The notes: generated by a model from the sequence alone, not told the origin. Numbered from the stretch's first letter, positions 26,209 through 35,495 are shown. The stretch is DNA of 64,000 bases from Paenibacillus sp. FSL H8-0079 (GCF_037991315.1 NZ_CP150300.1:2356001-2420000); one strand, 5' to 3'. Numbers and translations: made by a program.

Positions 26209-27195
26209 ATGAATACATATGTAATAGGGATGGATGGAGGAGGGAGCCACACGCGTGTGGCTGTCGCAGATCAGAACGGGAAGATTTTATCCTATGTGCA
26301 AAAGAATGGTTGCAACCGCTATCACGATACCCATGCCGAGCAAAATGTGCTGGAGGGTATCGCTGAAGCTATAACTCAGGCTGGAGTCCAATTAGATCAG
26401 ATCGCTGCCATTCAGGCAGGAATGGCGGGTCTGAATCGGTCTGAAGATACAGTTTGGGCGGAGGCATTACTCGCTCGAACGGGGATTACAGGCAGAATCA
26501 GTGCAGTAAACGATACGCTCATCGCACATACAGCGGCATTCAACGGTGAGCCAGGTATTGTCGCCATTGGAGGTACAGGCTCTCTGATCCTTGGCAGAAC
26601 GGAACAGGGAGCTTGGCTCCGCAACGATCAGTTCGGTCATTATGCGCCGACAGCAGCACGTTTTTTGGCTTACGACACGGTTCATTCCATACTGGCAGGA
26701 CGTTATGAGTCGCAGGATCAAGAATGGATTGAGCAGGTGTTAACGTATTGGCATGTAAGCTCTATTCGAGAGCTTGCTGATCTGGGAGTGTCTGGTTTTG
26801 CTGAAAATAAACAGGCTACCAATCGAAGATTTGGTCAAATGGCACCTTTGGTGACTGAAGCAGCTGCCCGGAATATTCCCCTCGCAGTTAGGGTGTGCGA
26901 CTCGGCTGCTGACACGGCTGTTGTGGGCATCCTGATGCTGGCATCCTGTTTCGATCAGCCAACAGTGTCCATGACGCTTACCGGAAGCTGTCTAAGTTCA
27001 TCATATATGGTGGATGCTGTTCAGAAAGGACTGGATGCTGCCTATAGGCCCAAAGGGAAAAGAATTCAATACATAACCAGTAACTTGCCGGCAGTTGGGG
27101 GCGCACTGCTGGATGCCTATCATTTGGCGCAGATCAACGTATCGGATAACATCTCAACTGTGCTTCAATCGGAGCTGAATCGGCACACGACTTGA
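26209..27195 (+). CDS. BadF/BadG-type ASKHA kinase (N-acetylglucosamine kinase family)
   Basis: 328 residues. The phosphate-1 loop is YVIGMDGGGSHTRVAV; phosphate-2 is in GIVAIGGTGSLILGR; the adenosine region is LTGSCLSSSY. This is the BadF/BadG/BcrA/BcrD ATPase family, which in Firmicutes mostly holds N-acetylglucosamine or related amino-sugar kinases. Length fits. No phosphotransferase, deacetylase or deaminase gene is nearby, so the substrate assignment is from family only. ATG at 26209 follows GGAAGGGAGATGG. Confidence 0.85.
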   Translation: MNTYVIGMDGGGSHTRVAVADQNGKILSYVQKNGCNRYHDTHAEQNVLEGIAEAITQAGVQLDQIAAIQAGMAGLNRSEDTVWAEALLARTGITGRISAVNDTLIAHTAAFNGEPGIVAIGGTGSLILGRTEQGAWLRNDQFGHYAPTAARFLAYDTVHSILAGRYESQDQEWIEQVLTYWHVSSIRELADLGVSGFAENKQATNRRFGQMAPLVTEAAARNIPLAVRVCDSAADTAVVGILMLASCFDQPTVSMTLTGSCLSSSYMVDAVQKGLDAAYRPKGKRIQYITSNLPAVGGALLDAYHLAQINVSDNISTVLQSELNRHTT

Positions 27196-27258
27196 ACTTT
27201 TAGAGGCTAACGACTACAATACGATAACGGAAACAAGCAAGGTATAGGAGGAATCAAG

Positions 27259-27696
27259 GTGTTAATTAATCTGAAATCACGCATACAGGAGCCGGAAGTG
27301 CAGGAGCTGTTGTCTTACTCGGTCTTTCCTGATCCGGATCATCTGAACCGTGCGTTGCAACAATATGTAGAGAAAGACGAATTGCAAATGGGCGGTTACG
27401 AAGATGAGGGACAATTGATCGGTCTGATTGGATATGAGAAGACAGGAACAAGTGAGGTTACCATTCATCATATCTCGGTTTTGCCTGAAAACCGCTTTAA
27501 AAATTATGGACGTGGTATGATCTCACAACTGTTGGCAACATACAACCCTGATAGACTGATTGCTGAGACCGAGCTGGAAGCCGTCGAGTTTTATCGGAAT
27601 ACGGGGTTTGTGGTATATAGTCTGGGTGAATTATACCCAGGTGTGGAGCGATTCCGTTGTGTGCTTGAAAAAGAGGAAGATACAGACGAAGAGTAG
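27259..27696 (+). CDS. GNAT-family N-acetyltransferase
   Basis: 145 residues from GTG 27259, with GGAGGA seven bases upstream. Motif A reads VTIHHISVLPENRFKNYGRGMISQLL in two parts: strand IHHISVLPENR and the loop FKNYGRGM. LIAETELEAVEFYRNTGF is motif B with the usual aromatic. Substrate unknown. It follows the kinase gene by 63 bases in the same direction and ends at an intrinsic terminator. Confidence 0.87.
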   Translation: MLINLKSRIQEPEVQELLSYSVFPDPDHLNRALQQYVEKDELQMGGYEDEGQLIGLIGYEKTGTSEVTIHHISVLPENRFKNYGRGMISQLLATYNPDRLIAETELEAVEFYRNTGFVVYSLGELYPGVERFRCVLEKEEDTDEE

Positions 27697-27743
27697 CACA
27701 GAGGCATTTTATTACTTTAAGAAATATATGGATCATAATCATT

Positions 27744-27792
27744 ACAGGATGTTGGATTTGGCAATGAGCTGAGTCGGACGTCCTGTTTTTTT
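27744..27792 (+). terminator. Intrinsic terminator
   Basis: ACAGGATGT (27744-27752) pairs with ACGTCCTGT (27778-27786), followed by a run of T. It ends the kinase-GNAT transcript and isolates the MarR/MMPL operon. Confidence 0.7.
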
Positions 27793-27824
27793 GTCGTTTT
27801 CATCAAAAAAGCAGGAAAAAAGTA

Positions 27825-27889
27825 TTGCTTTATAAGATTGTTTCATTATAGAATAGTTTCACAGAAGAATAGTTCGTTAAGTGAACTAT
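27825..27889 (+). promoter_or_regulatory. Promoter and palindromic operator of the MarR-MMPL operon
   Basis: -35 TTGCTT (27825-27830), 16-base spacer, -10 TATAGA (27847-27852). ATAGTTC (27869-27875) and GAACTAT (27883-27889) form a perfect inverted repeat with a seven-base centre, about 15 bases past the -10 box, near the expected transcription start. This is the expected place for autorepression by the MarR protein encoded next. Confidence 0.75.
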
Positions 27890-27914
27890 ATTGATTCGGA
27901 AAGGAGAATGAAGA

Positions 27915-28373
27915 ATGAACAGACCAGATGCGAAAAGTTTGGTGAACCGCTATTTGGATGCTTCTTTTCTGGTAAACAAGCGGTTTGATACGCGGATACG
28001 CGAACAAGTGGGGCTGACGATAACGACCGATCAGTTCTGCGCACTTCGTCTGATTGAGGAGAAACCTTCCTGCACACCCTCTGATCTGGCAGAGCTTCTG
28101 TGCATAGGCAAGAGCAGCATTACTGCTTTGGTCAACAAGTTGGTGGATCGCGATCTGGTCCATCGGGCTGGCGATGAACGCGACCGCAGGGTTGTGTATT
28201 TGACATTAACGGACAACGGACGGGAAGTGTACAGGGAAACGGAAAAAGAAATTCAGCAGATTCTGGAGCCATATCTGGTTCATTTTAAACCGGAAGAGGT
28301 TCGTAATTTCATTGAATCTTTTGAGAAGCTTGCAGCTTTGCTAACGCATGAAGGAGGACAGGAGAACGAATGA
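27915..28373 (+). CDS. MarR-family repressor of the adjacent exporter
   Basis: 152 residues. TDQFCALRLIEEKPSCTPSDLAELLCIGKS (split over the first HTH helices), ITALVNKLVDRDLV and AGDERDRRVVYLTLT are the recognition helix and wing, with the DRR motif. It overlaps the MMPL gene by four bases (ATGA), so the two are translationally coupled, as in the Bacillus subtilis ydgG-ydgH pair. A perfect inverted repeat lies in its promoter, so autorepression and control of the exporter are likely. The inducer is unknown. Confidence 0.92.
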   Translation: MNRPDAKSLVNRYLDASFLVNKRFDTRIREQVGLTITTDQFCALRLIEEKPSCTPSDLAELLCIGKSSITALVNKLVDRDLVHRAGDERDRRVVYLTLTDNGREVYRETEKEIQQILEPYLVHFKPEEVRNFIESFEKLAALLTHEGGQENE

Positions 28374-31300
28374 GAGCGATATTGAAAGCACGATGGTGGT
28401 TAATGGGGCTATGGGTTGTTGTAGCTGCCGTATTAATGTTTACCGCCCCTAACATGAGTGAACTGATTCGGGAAAAGGGACAGTTTTCGGTTCCGGAAGG
28501 ATACTCTTCCACCCAGGCAGCAGCGATTCTGAATGAAGCTGCAGCGCAAAAAGGAGAACAGCAAGGCAGCCAGATCGCTCTTGTATTTTATAATCCGGAT
28601 GGTCTAGGTACCACGGGAAAACAAGAGGCAGAGAAGGCTATTAAGAACTTGGAAGCCGACAAGCAGAAGTTGGGCATTCTGTCCATTCTGGAACCTTTCT
28701 CTCAGCCTGAGTTATCCGAGAAGATGATCTCAGCTGACGGCAAAACCATTCTAACGTCGCTATCCATTGATCAGGGAGATCGTACGGTCAAGGAAATGCG
28801 GGAAGACCTGAATGAAGCATTGAAATCTGTCAATGTGGAGCACTACATAACCGGTAAAGGTCTGATCGACGAAGATACCATTGAAAGTTCCCAAGAGGGG
28901 CTTAAGAAATCGGAATATATTACTGTTGTCTTTATTTTACTCATTCTGTTCCTGGTGTTCCGTTCGTTTGTAGCTCCGTTTGTACCGCTACTGACGGTGG
29001 GGATCAGCTACATAGTATCGCAACAGATTGTCGCATTTCTGGTGGATGGGCTCGACTTCCCGATATCCACGTTTACACAGATATTTATGGTCGCAGTCAT
29101 GTTCGGGATTGGTACGGATTACTGCATCCTGTTGATCAGTCGGTTCAAGGAAGAACTGGCTCATCATGAGAATACGTGGGATGCCATCATTGCAACCTAT
29201 CGTACTGCCGGTAAAACGGTACTCTTCTCCGCACTTGCCGTGCTGGTTGGATTCATTGCCATTGGCTTTGCCCAGTTTATGTTGTACCGCTCTGCGGTTG
29301 CCGTAGCTGTAGGTATTGCTGTGATGATGCTTGCCTTGGTGACCATCGTACCATTCTTCATGGCGGTGCTAGGCAAGAAGCTATTCTGGCCGTCGAAGGG
29401 TTCACTTGATCATGCCGAGAGCAAGATCTATGGTGCAGCGGGTCGCTTCTCGCTGAAACGTCCATGGGCTGCGCTGCTCATCGTGGCAGCTGTCTGTGTG
29501 CCACTTCTGGCAACCTACGATGGTAAACTGTCGTTCAACAGTCTCGATGAGATTGGTGAGAAGTATGATTCAGTAAAAGCATTCAACATTATCTCCAACA
29601 GCTTCGGTCCGGGTGAATCATTGCCAGGTCAGATCGTTATTCAGAACGATGAAGCGATGGATAATGCGAAATATATGGCCGTTGCTGAGAAAATTAGCAG
29701 GGAAGTAGAGAAAGTGCCCGGGATCTCCGGTGTCCGCAGTATGACACGACCTACGGGTGATGAGATCAAAGATTTTGAAGTTACACAGCAAGTGGGAACA
29801 TTATCGGATGGACTGGGTGAAGGCAAGACGGGTCTGGACAAAATCCGTGATGGTCTGAGTGAAGCCAGCAGTCAGTTAAGTAAAAATGAACCACAGTTAA
29901 AAGAAGCTGCCGATGGGGCAGGTGAACTTACCAAAGGAACCACCCAGTTGCAATCGGGTATCACGCAACTCAGTGAGGGACTTGGGCAGATTGAAAAAGG
30001 TATTCGAGATGGTTCCGCAGGTGCGGGTGATCTGAAAGCAGGACTGCAGCAAGCCAAAACGAGCGCAGATCAACTTGCTCAAGCGAACAATCAGTTGCTT
30101 GAAGCCTATCGTCAGGCGGGAGCAGGAGTCGCTGCATTGGGCGATGGAACCCATGAACTGGAGCAACAGCTTAATGGGGTTTCAACGGCTTTAACCAGTC
30201 TGTCCGAATCCTTCACAGCACTTGAAGAGAGGTATCCTGAATTACAGCAAGATGCTGATTACCAGCGTATCAAAGGTACGATTGGTGAAACAGGTTCTGG
30301 CACAGCGCAGCTTGCTCAAGGTTTGGGTCAGATTAAGACCAAGCTGGGAGAAGCCGCTGCTGGAATTAATCAGGCCAATGAAGGCTTTGCTTCCGCAGCA
30401 GCCGGACAGAAGGCGCTTGCCGATGGTCTAAGCCAGATTGTAACGGGAATCAGTCAGCTTGAGACAGGTCTGAAACAGGCCGCTGATGGTCAAGGAAAAG
30501 TCATTAAGGAGATACCTTCCATCCAGAACGGTCTTGGTCAGCTTCAAGGTGGACAGGAGAAAATCCAGCAAGGCTTCTCGGATCTGAGTGGACAGCTGAC
30601 ACAATTGACAGATGGGTTGAATCAAAGTGTCGATGGTATTAAACAGGTATCCGGAGGACTGGATTCAGCGCAGGACTACCTGAAGCAATTACAAAATTCA
30701 CCGGATTCCGATCTGGCAGGCTGGTACGTTCCTGATGAAGCACTGAACAGCAAAGACTTCACACAGGTATTTGATACGTATCTGTCCCAAGATCGGAAGA
30801 CGATGACGATTGATGTTATTTTCGCCGAAAATCCATACGGAACCGAAGCTATTGATCGTGTGCCTGACATTGAGGCGGCTGTACATCGTGCGGTACAAGG
30901 CAGTACGCTTGAAAAAGCAGACATCGCCATAGGCGGAGTTACGAGTACATTTGCAGATCTGCAGGAGATCTCGAATAACGACTATACACGTACTGTAATG
31001 CTGATGCTGGCGGGTACATTCATTATTCTGGTCGTGCTGCTTCGCTCGGTCATTATGCCATTGTATCTGATCGTTTCCTTATTACTGGCTTATTTCACAT
31101 CGATGGCGTTAACCGAAGTGATCTTTGTTAATATCCTCGGATTCGCAGGTATTAGCTGGGTTACTCCGTTCTTCGGATTTGTCATGCTGATTGCACTCGG
31201 TGTGGATTATAGCATCTTCCTGATGGACCGTTTCAATGAGAACAAGGGCATGAAGGTACAGGATGCGATGTTGTACGCGATGAAGAACATGGGGACTGTT

Positions 31301-31537
31301 ATCCTCTCTGCAGCGGTCATTCTGAGCGGTACATTTGCTGCGATGTATCCATCCGGTGTTCTCTCGATGATGCAGATTGCCACAGTAGTCCTTAGCGGAT
31401 TGATCTTGTACTCTCTGCTGTTCCTACCATTCTTCGTCCCAGTGATGGTGAAGATGTTTGGCCGGGCCAACTGGTGGCCGTTCCCTAACAAGGAACAATC
31501 AGATTCCGTTGATTCGGATCGGACCATAGGCATGTAA
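28370..31537 (+). CDS. MMPL/RND-family membrane transporter (YdgH-like)
   Basis: 1055 residues in two MMPL halves. The first has one N-terminal helix, an extracellular segment and a bundle beginning near residue 185 (YITVVFILLILFLVFRSF), with GIGTDYCILLISRFKEE as the conserved RND/MMPL block; the second has the equivalent ALGVDYSIFLMDRFNE. Between them (about residues 470-770) lies a long Gln/Gly/Leu-rich repeat region with recurring units such as LxxGLxQLxxG, forming an extracellular coiled-coil stalk like that of YhgE/YdgH proteins. Substrates are lipids or toxic amphiphiles in relatives. It is co-transcribed and overlapping with the MarR gene and ends at a terminator. Confidence 0.93.
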   Translation: MRAILKARWWLMGLWVVVAAVLMFTAPNMSELIREKGQFSVPEGYSSTQAAAILNEAAAQKGEQQGSQIALVFYNPDGLGTTGKQEAEKAIKNLEADKQKLGILSILEPFSQPELSEKMISADGKTILTSLSIDQGDRTVKEMREDLNEALKSVNVEHYITGKGLIDEDTIESSQEGLKKSEYITVVFILLILFLVFRSFVAPFVPLLTVGISYIVSQQIVAFLVDGLDFPISTFTQIFMVAVMFGIGTDYCILLISRFKEELAHHENTWDAIIATYRTAGKTVLFSALAVLVGFIAIGFAQFMLYRSAVAVAVGIAVMMLALVTIVPFFMAVLGKKLFWPSKGSLDHAESKIYGAAGRFSLKRPWAALLIVAAVCVPLLATYDGKLSFNSLDEIGEKYDSVKAFNIISNSFGPGESLPGQIVIQNDEAMDNAKYMAVAEKISREVEKVPGISGVRSMTRPTGDEIKDFEVTQQVGTLSDGLGEGKTGLDKIRDGLSEASSQLSKNEPQLKEAADGAGELTKGTTQLQSGITQLSEGLGQIEKGIRDGSAGAGDLKAGLQQAKTSADQLAQANNQLLEAYRQAGAGVAALGDGTHELEQQLNGVSTALTSLSESFTALEERYPELQQDADYQRIKGTIGETGSGTAQLAQGLGQIKTKLGEAAAGINQANEGFASAAAGQKALADGLSQIVTGISQLETGLKQAADGQGKVIKEIPSIQNGLGQLQGGQEKIQQGFSDLSGQLTQLTDGLNQSVDGIKQVSGGLDSAQDYLKQLQNSPDSDLAGWYVPDEALNSKDFTQVFDTYLSQDRKTMTIDVIFAENPYGTEAIDRVPDIEAAVHRAVQGSTLEKADIAIGGVTSTFADLQEISNNDYTRTVMLMLAGTFIILVVLLRSVIMPLYLIVSLLLAYFTSMALTEVIFVNILGFAGISWVTPFFGFVMLIALGVDYSIFLMDRFNENKGMKVQDAMLYAMKNMGTVILSAAVILSGTFAAMYPSGVLSMMQIATVVLSGLILYSLLFLPFFVPVMVKMFGRANWWPFPNKEQSDSVDSDRTIGM

Positions 31538-31554
31538 TGCCTTGCAATGGATTA

Positions 31555-31585
31555 GGCTCTGCCGCGTTATGCGGCAGGGCTTTTT
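31555..31585 (+). terminator. Intrinsic terminator after the MMPL gene
   Basis: GGCTCTGCCGC pairs with GCGGCAGGGC around a GTTAT loop (31555-31580), followed by TTTTTCTTTTTTT. Confidence 0.9.
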
Positions 31586-31737
31586 CTTTTTTTACCTCTA
31601 CAGGAAAACTACAATCTTGTGCAAAAAGAAAGGTGCATGCCTAAGGACACCATCCCGCGCCTTGTCTTGCCGCTCATCATAAGATATAGAGCAGTTCATT
31701 ATTGTTCAGAGAAATCACAGCAGAGAGGGGCGACGGG

Positions 31738-32364
31738 ATGGTATATCGATATGTGGCTATAGGTGATTCATTAACGGTAGGTACAGGAGCGTTGCTGGGC
31801 ACCGGCTTTGTTCCTTTATATCGGCGAATGGCCGAAATGAATGTTCGTACGTTTGTATCCATGGAAAATATGGGCGTGAATGGACTGACGTCGGGGGAAA
31901 TGTTGCAGATGATCTCTTCGCATCCCCGTGTGCGGCAATCACTTCGTGAAGCAGATATCATTACCATATCCATTGGCGGGAATGATCTGATTCGTACGTT
32001 TAAAGCAAGTAACGGCATTCCAAATGCCAGCAAAATGACACAGGTGCTCGGAGAAACCCGCAGTAATGTATCCCAGATCATGCGACACATTCGGCAGTTA
32101 AAGGGAAACAGTGAGTATATGGTCCGATCCATCGGATTGTACAACCCGTATCCACAAGCGACGGAAGCTGCGTACTGGGTGCGACAATATAATTCGTTTT
32201 TGAATGGAGCGGGATCAGGAAACTATGCGTGTGCTCAGGTCTATGACAGGTTTGAAGGTCGTGAACGTGAACTGTTGTTTTGGGATAGAGTGCATCCTAA
32301 TGCAAGAGGGTATCGTGTCATCGCGGAGCAGCTTAATCGGACCGGATATTATCCGTTCTCTTGA
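31738..32364 (+). CDS. SGNH/GDSL esterase, similar to spore lipase LipC
   Basis: 208 residues from ATG 31738, seven bases after AGAGGGG; the in-frame ATG at 31702 lacks a site. SGNH blocks: AIGDSLTVG (serine), the glycine of MGVNGLTSGEM, ISIGGNDLIR (asparagine) and WDRVHPNARGY (aspartate and histidine). It lines up with Bacillus subtilis LipC (YcsK), a spore-coat phospholipase acting early in germination, notably at YNP-type and RVHP blocks. The function in spores is inferred from that similarity. No signal peptide. It stands alone, just upstream of the IS630 insertion. Confidence 0.85.
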   Translation: MVYRYVAIGDSLTVGTGALLGTGFVPLYRRMAEMNVRTFVSMENMGVNGLTSGEMLQMISSHPRVRQSLREADIITISIGGNDLIRTFKASNGIPNASKMTQVLGETRSNVSQIMRHIRQLKGNSEYMVRSIGLYNPYPQATEAAYWVRQYNSFLNGAGSGNYACAQVYDRFEGRERELLFWDRVHPNARGYRVIAEQLNRTGYYPFS

Positions 32365-32480
32365 TCACTTTCGAACAGAACTATATAAGTTGAACTAAAG
32401 ATTAGAAATCTATGGTAAAGATTTCGTGGCTAAATGTCGAAGTAATATAGATAATGACTTCAGACAGGCAGGGGAATCTA

Positions 32481-32990
32481 ATGGACCATAGCGCATCTTT
32501 TCAAGAGATTGAAACCGCGATGAAGCAAGCGAAAAAACGGCGGATGTACGAACGATATCAAACCCTATATTTGTATCTACAAGGAACAGAAATCGAACAA
32601 ATTGCCCAGACTATCAATCGAGCTACGAAAACCGTAAAAGGTTACATTGAGACGTATCAAACCGGAGGGCTTTCCGGTCTCCAAATGAATCACTCACCAG
32701 GTGCGCCTGTTCGATTAACTTCAGAACAACAAGAACAGTTGAAACAAATGATCGTGAGCTCCGTTCCACATGATGTAGGCTTTACGGCACGGCACAATTG
32801 GACACTGGAGATCATTGCTGCCCTGATTGAGCGGGAATTTGGCGTAACGTATTCGCTTCGTGGTATCTCCAAAATGATGCATCGCCAGGGACTAAGTTAC
32901 ACCAAACCAACGTATACCTTGGCAGCGGCGAACGAAGAAAAACAACGAGTATTTACAGAAATCACGTTTCCCGACTTAAAAAAAGAGTGA
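32481..32990 (+). CDS. IS630 transposase, N-terminal frame (orfA)
   Basis: About 169 residues from ATG 32481 (AGGGGA upstream; an in-frame ATG at 32454 is also possible). It carries helix-turn-helix DNA-binding segments (EIEQIAQTINRATKTVKGYI and the LRGISKMMHRQGLSYTK winged part) that bind the terminal repeats. The frame ends in CTT AAA AAA GAG TGA; the run A-AAA-AAA-G at the overlap is a classic -1 slippery heptamer that would join it to orfB. Confidence 0.87.
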   Translation: MDHSASFQEIETAMKQAKKRRMYERYQTLYLYLQGTEIEQIAQTINRATKTVKGYIETYQTGGLSGLQMNHSPGAPVRLTSEQQEQLKQMIVSSVPHDVGFTARHNWTLEIIAALIEREFGVTYSLRGISKMMHRQGLSYTKPTYTLAAANEEKQRVFTEITFPDLKKE

Positions 32991-33520
32991 TGAAGGATGA
33001 AATTCAGCACGTCCTTTTTGAAGACGAATCCATGATTCGCGACTACCAAGCGATTCAGAAAACGTGGTTTCTCCGCGGCAAGCAACGGATTATTCCAACC
33101 ACAGGTAAGCATCGTGGAGTCAAACTGCTCGCAACCGTGGACTACGAAACAGGCAAGATTGTGTGGCAGGAAGATGAGCAGTATACAGCAGAAACATTTC
33201 TACGTTTCTTGAAAAAAGTTGTAGATGAATACCCCACAGGCACAATTGTGATGATATTGGACAATGCCCGAATCCACCATGCCAAGCTGCTAATCCCGTT
33301 TCTCTCGGAGATGGAAGACCGACTTGAGCTCGTTTTCTTGCCTCCTTACAGCCCTCAACTGAATGCAGTCGAGGGGTTATGGAAATGGCTTAAATCCGTT
33401 GTAATTAACAACGTCTTCTACCACACGGTCACTGAAATTCGCATCAACGTGCAGCAATTCATGGACGAGATTATGAAAGTGCCTTTGACGATCATTGACC
33501 GGCTCTGTGTCAGGTTCTAA
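32987..33520 (+). CDS. IS630 transposase, catalytic frame (orfB)
   Basis: About 177 residues in the -1 frame relative to orfA, overlapping it by four bases. It holds the DDE catalytic triad: first Asp in LFEDESMI, second in ILDNARIHH, and Glu in LNAVEGLWKWLK after the family block LPPYSPQ. All three are present, so the fused transposase should be active. Whether the GTG at 32987 is used for separate translation is unclear; frameshift fusion is more likely. Confidence 0.88.
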   Translation: MMKDEIQHVLFEDESMIRDYQAIQKTWFLRGKQRIIPTTGKHRGVKLLATVDYETGKIVWQEDEQYTAETFLRFLKKVVDEYPTGTIVMILDNARIHHAKLLIPFLSEMEDRLELVFLPPYSPQLNAVEGLWKWLKSVVINNVFYHTVTEIRINVQQFMDEIMKVPLTIIDRLCVRF

Positions 33521-33620
33521 ACCATCGTTTCTTTAGTTCAATTTATTATAGACCGAGCGATGGACTTCCTTTAAGATAAATAGAAGACAGTTCCATTTTG
33601 TGAGATAAAGGGGTTAATAT

Positions 33621-34682
33621 TTGGTGCAAAACATCGATTCCGGTTCCCTCCATCATTCAGAGCAGCAGCGTATATCCGAAGTGTTGGCCTTATATGGTTT
33701 CACATCGGACTGGAAAGGTGAGCGTGGAAAGGGTGGAATGAATAATTCTACCTATATGCTCGATGTAGACGGGGCAAGTTACGTACTGAGACAATATGAA
33801 ACACATAATGATCCGATGAAAATCGCCTTTGAACACGAGGTGCTGGAAGCCCTCCAACGTTCGGATTTTAAGCTTGATACACCTTCACCTGTAAGACGGT
33901 TATCTGGTGAGGGAGGTACATTTCTTGCTGTAAAAGATAACCTCACAGGTCACACCAAAATCGCGACTCTGTTTCATTATAGGGAAGGTGTCAATCCCAT
34001 CTGGCATACACCAGATCAATTGCTAGGGCTCGGTAAAGCGGCGGGGGCGCTGTCTTCTGTTATGGCTACGCTGGATATAGCACTTGAACCTGTATATCCA
34101 CCATATTATCGAATTCAGGATGCGTATCCGCTCTGTTCACCAGAACGATTATTACAGTTATGTACATCGCCGCCGGAGCAATTGGTCGCATGTGCGAATG
34201 AACTGAAGCAGTTGAGGCATGTGCTGCCAGAACTGTTTGAAGCCTTGCGGGGTATGGAACAGTTGCCGCATCAATTGGTTCATGGGGATGTGAATGCCTC
34301 GAATGTGTTGGCAGATCAGCAGGGTGAAATCTGTGTCATTTTGGATTTTGAATTTGCCACATGGGATTTGCGGGTAATGGAACTGGCTGTTCCGATGTCT
34401 GACCTACTTACCATGGACAAGAGTGAAGATTGGATGTGGCAGGCACAAGAGGGACTGATCAGGGGATTTCGGGAACGGGTCCATTTGGAACCGGAAGAGT
34501 TGGTAGCCATACCGCGTTTGATTCTGCTACGCAGTCTGGATGTGGTCATGCATTTCATCAGTCGTATGTTCGAAGGTACAGATGAGCCGGAAGTGGCTGT
34601 GGATCAGATTGTGAAGCTCAAACACCGGATCGACTGGATGCGTCTTCATGAAGACCGACTGCGTGAGATATTGGTGTATTAA
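33621..34682 (+). CDS. Aminoglycoside-phosphotransferase/homoserine-kinase-fold protein
   Basis: 353 residues from TTG 33621, seven bases after AAAGGGG; GTG 33624 is an equal alternative. N lobe: GGMNNSTYMLDV and YVLRQYETH. Catalytic loop LVHGDVNASNVLAD (HGDxxxxN) and metal aspartate in VILDFEFATWD. The layout is nearer to ThrB2-type homoserine kinase and spore CotS-like proteins than to antibiotic kinases. No context gives the substrate: the IS630 element lies upstream and a terminator downstream. Unlike the kinase at 4093, it is not in a sugar operon. Confidence 0.82.
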   Translation: MVQNIDSGSLHHSEQQRISEVLALYGFTSDWKGERGKGGMNNSTYMLDVDGASYVLRQYETHNDPMKIAFEHEVLEALQRSDFKLDTPSPVRRLSGEGGTFLAVKDNLTGHTKIATLFHYREGVNPIWHTPDQLLGLGKAAGALSSVMATLDIALEPVYPPYYRIQDAYPLCSPERLLQLCTSPPEQLVACANELKQLRHVLPELFEALRGMEQLPHQLVHGDVNASNVLADQQGEICVILDFEFATWDLRVMELAVPMSDLLTMDKSEDWMWQAQEGLIRGFRERVHLEPEELVAIPRLILLRSLDVVMHFISRMFEGTDEPEVAVDQIVKLKHRIDWMRLHEDRLREILVY

Positions 34683-34693
34683 AATCATGTCTA

Positions 34694-34753
34694 TAAATAA
34701 AGTGCACAGTTTCTGCTTCTCAAACGAGGGCAGAGATCAGTGCACTTTATTTA
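34694..34753. terminator. Strong bidirectional terminator
   Basis: TAAATAAAGTGCAC (34694-34707) pairs with GTGCACTTTATTTA (34740-34753), with inner TCTGC/GCAGA and CTC/GAG stems. It lies between convergent genes. Confidence 0.85.
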
Positions 34754-34803
34754 TTGGTTAGAAGAGTTATATATTTGCGTGTTATAGCGTAAATCGAACG
34801 ATT

Positions 34804-35481
34804 CTACAATCCACGCTTGCGGAACCAACTGCGGACAGCCCAGCGGCGCTCCTGACGTTTCTTGTATTTGGGCAATGAACGATACACGTTCAAGGATTGC
34901 TCGTATGCCTGCTTCGCATCTGTATTGCGTCCGAGAGAACGATGAACCGAGCCGAGCAGATAATAAGCTTCACTGGAAGAGGAATGAATCTCCTGAAACT
35001 GATGCACATAATCCAGCGCTTTGTCCTCATGCGTATCTTTGAAAGCTCCAGCAAGAGTGAGATACGGACGACCGTACTTGACTCTGGGGTTGATCTCGAG
35101 GGCTTGTAAAATGTGACGTTCGCCTTTTTCGATGTTTCCCAAATGAAGCTCAGTTGTCCCTAATGCCTCCCAGTACTCAGCTGATTGCTCGTATGGGCGT
35201 TCCAGTTCAAGCAATAACGCATGTGCCTCACTGTAACGTTTGCGTTCAATCAGCAGGCGAGCCAGCTCCAACTTGGAAGAAACTTCATTGGGACTCATCG
35301 CAAGCTGTTGCCGAAGCCGGGAGATGTTACGCATACGTTTGAGCGGTTTCGTGAAGCTTGGGAATACGCCAACATAGCGACGATCCAGAAAGTACAGTAT
35401 AACGAGTAAAATCAGAATGGCAATGAACGGATTACCTATAATCCGCCACAGAAGGCCAAAGATAAGAAATTTAATAAGCAC
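34804..35481 (-). CDS. Membrane-anchored tetratricopeptide-repeat protein
   Basis: 225 residues from GTG 35481, with GGAG eight bases upstream. Residues 2-32 are very hydrophobic (one or two membrane segments). The rest is helical with TPR-type units of about 34 residues, e.g. ELARLLIERKRYSEAHALLLEL, WEALGTTELHLGNIEKGERH and YYLLGSVHRSLGRNTDAKQAYEQSL. The C-terminus is very basic (KKRQERRWAVRSWFRKRG). It begins 14 bases after the Tet(M)-like gene on the same strand and is probably co-transcribed with it. TPR proteins bind partners; none can be named. Confidence 0.85.
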   Translation of the reverse strand: MLIKFLIFGLLWRIIGNPFIAILILLVILYFLDRRYVGVFPSFTKPLKRMRNISRLRQQLAMSPNEVSSKLELARLLIERKRYSEAHALLLELERPYEQSAEYWEALGTTELHLGNIEKGERHILQALEINPRVKYGRPYLTLAGAFKDTHEDKALDYVHQFQEIHSSSSEAYYLLGSVHRSLGRNTDAKQAYEQSLNVYRSLPKYKKRQERRWAVRSWFRKRGL

Positions 35482-35495
35482 AAGGTCAACTCCAT

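Larger units (their letters stand above)
32388..33543 (+). mobile_element. IS630-family insertion sequence, apparently complete
   Basis: About 1156 bp. The left end AGTTGAACTAAAGA (from 32388) and the right end, read on the minus strand, AATTGAACTAAAGA (from 33543) form terminal inverted repeats with one mismatch. Both ends are flanked by TA (32386-32387 and 33544-33545), the target duplicated by IS630/Tc1 elements. It encodes two overlapping frames making one transposase by probable -1 frameshifting. It sits between the LipC-like gene and an APH-fold gene and seems to disrupt neither. Confidence 0.88.

Noticed and set aside
32454..33520. IS630 transposase as a frameshifted pseudogene
   Set aside because: The break lies exactly at an A-AAA-AAA-G slippery run in the proper phase and both halves and ends are intact, so programmed frameshifting is the better reading.
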